This document shows positions 5,159 through 6,259 of a DNA stretch of 6,259 nucleotides, in pieces. Position 1 is the first letter of the stretch. Each line of letters begins with the position of its first letter. Origin of the DNA: Alphaproteobacteria bacterium (lineage in GTDB: Bacteria > Pseudomonadota > Alphaproteobacteria > Micavibrionales > Micavibrionaceae); assembly GCA_016763095.1 (NCBI GenBank), contig JAESUK010000164.1, positions 1-6,259 of the forward strand, written 5' to 3'. The translations under genes and the position numbers were made by a program. The notes under the pieces were generated by a model. It had not been told where the DNA came from. It worked only from the letters and a program-made list of their open reading frames with translations, and did no database searches.

Positions 5159-6259
5159 GCACTCTTTTTTCTTTCATTAATAAGACTTTCAACTGCACTT
5201 GGATCAGCAAGTGTTGATGTGTCCCCAATTGTATCGAACTCGTTTGCTGCGATCTTGCGTAGAATGCGACGCATGATTTTCCCAGAGCGTGTTTTTGGTA
5301 AAGAAGGTGCCCATTGGATCACATCAAGCGTTGCAATTGGACCAATAATTTTGCGAACAAGTTTTACAACCTCAATTTTGAGCTCATCCGATGGAGATTC
5401 CCCTGTGTTGAGTGTGACATAGGCATAGATGCCTTGTCCTTTGATGTCATGTGGAAAACCGACGATGGCACTTTCGGCAACTTGTACGTGTTCGTTAATT
5501 GCATTTTCAATTTCTGCTGTGCCAAGTCTGTGTCCTGAGACATTGAGTACATCATCCATACGTCCTGTGATCCAGTAGTTTCCATCTGCATCACGGCGTG
5601 CGCCATCGCCTGTGAAATACTTGCCTTTGTATGTTGAAAAGTAAGTTTCAACAAAGCGTTTATGGTCACCATATAAAGACCGCATTTGCCCCGGCCAACT
5701 GTCGGTGATGCAAAGCGCGCCTTCGGCAACGCCCGTGCGTTCTTCACCTGTTTCTGGGTCAACGATCATTGGCTGTACGCCAAAGAAAGGTTGTGTGGCA
5801 GATCCTGGCTTTAAGTCATGTACACCCGGCAAAGGTGTGATCATGTGCCCACCTGTTTCTGTTTGCCACCATGTATCAACAATTGGACATCGTTCTTCAC
5901 CGATTGTCTTGTAATACCATTCCCATGCTTCGTGGTTAATTGGTTCGCCCACTGTACCTAAAATCCGAAGGCTTGAGCGGTCTGTATTTTTCACGTATGC
6001 GTCACCTTCTTTTAACAAGGCGCGAATGGCGGTCGGCGCCGTGTAGAAAATGTTCACGTGATGTTTATCGACGACTTGCCAGAAACGGCTGGAATCCGGG
6101 TAGTTGGGAACTCCTTCAAACATCAGCGTCGTCGCGCCGTTGGCCAGGGGCCCGTAAACGATGTAGCTGTGGCCCGTCACCCAGCCCACATCGGCGCTGC
6201 ACCAATAGATGTCGCCGTCGTGGTAATCGAAAACGTAGCGGAACGTCGTCGTCGCGAAG
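5155..6259 (-). CDS. acs: Acetyl-CoA synthetase (AMP-forming), C-terminal part
   Basis: Acs converts acetate, ATP and CoA to acetyl-CoA, AMP and diphosphate through an acetyl-adenylate (EC 6.2.1.1). The window holds the last 367 residues (the frame continues past base 6259), a little over half of the usual length of about 650. Visible motifs in order: ADVGWVTGHSYIVYGPL, the TAPTAIRALL region, VDTWWQTETGG, YFTGDGARRD, the hinge GRMDDVLNVSGHRLGTAEIE, and PKTRSGKIMRR. The Lys of the last motif (codon 5278-5280) is the conserved catalytic lysine that protein acetyltransferases acetylate to switch Acs off. All key residues are present, so an active enzyme is expected. The GTG at 6189 is an internal valine, not a start. 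The stop at 5155-5157 overlaps the convergent upstream gene by 4 bases. GC content and third-position GC rise sharply toward base 6259. Confidence 0.97.
   Translation of the reverse strand, partial: FATTTFRYVFDYHDGDIYWCSADVGWVTGHSYIVYGPLANGATTLMFEGVPNYPDSSRFWQVVDKHHVNIFYTAPTAIRALLKEGDAYVKNTDRSSLRILGTVGEPINHEAWEWYYKTIGEERCPIVDTWWQTETGGHMITPLPGVHDLKPGSATQPFFGVQPMIVDPETGEERTGVAEGALCITDSWPGQMRSLYGDHKRFVETYFSTYKGKYFTGDGARRDADGNYWITGRMDDVLNVSGHRLGTAEIENAINEHVQVAESAIVGFPHDIKGQGIYAYVTLNTGESPSDELKIEVVKLVRKIIGPIATLDVIQWAPSLPKTRSGKIMRRILRKIAANEFDTIGDTSTLADPSAVESLINERKKSA

Noticed and set aside
5152..5170. TGCTTAAGCA followed by six T as a terminator for the 4577 gene
   Set aside because: The palindrome can form only a 3-pair stem around a TTAA loop, which is too weak to call.
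5364..5762. Second minus-strand frame (132 codons) inside acs
   Set aside because: The acs frame is unmistakable through its conserved motifs. The alternative frame shows no known motif.
6187..6189. GTG at 6189 as the start of acs
   Set aside because: The frame is open to the window edge, and the upstream residues (YVFDYHDGDIYWCSAD) match conserved Acs sequence, so this is an internal valine.
1..6259. tRNA, rRNA, CRISPR, insertion sequence, prophage or integration signs
   Set aside because: I saw no cloverleaf with CCA end, no rRNA-like conserved stretch, no regularly spaced repeats, no transposase or integrase motifs and no terminal inverted repeats.

Overview
The window looks like chromosomal DNA from a low-to-moderate GC proteobacterium. 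It is most likely an alphaproteobacterium, judged from the style of the acetyl-CoA synthetase and P-II proteins; that placement is an inference, not a search result. Genes are tightly packed and have clear AGGAG-type ribosome binding sites. I see no tRNA, rRNA, CRISPR array, insertion sequence or phage gene.

Layout on the + strand: the tail of an unrecognised gene (1-222); a 169-base gap with two candidate promoters; a compact three-gene operon of unknown function (392-3317) encoding proteins of 134, 81 and 753 residues; a 193-base AT-rich gap holding a possible 48-residue signal-peptide-like ORF and a promoter-like sequence; and a P-II signalling protein gene (3511-3849). Next come a minus-strand P-loop kinase of the zeta-toxin/AAA_33 type (3863-4456), convergent with P-II, and a divergent + strand gene for an unrecognised acidic 193-residue protein (4577-5158). 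The window closes with the C-terminal 367 residues of acetyl-CoA synthetase on the minus strand (5155-6259), whose stop codon overlaps that of the preceding gene in a shared TTAA.

The conserved metabolic genes are acs (acetate activation) and the P-II protein (sensing of 2-oxoglutarate and ATP/ADP). They are not obviously in one pathway unit. Points of most interest: the P-II protein keeps its ligand-binding residues but lacks Tyr51, the usual uridylylation site; the three-gene operon centres on a large, cysteine-free, internally repeated helical protein with no recognised family; the kinase probably has a leaderless mRNA and no recognisable antitoxin; and the 5' part of acs in the window has a sharply different GC content and third-position GC from the rest of the gene.
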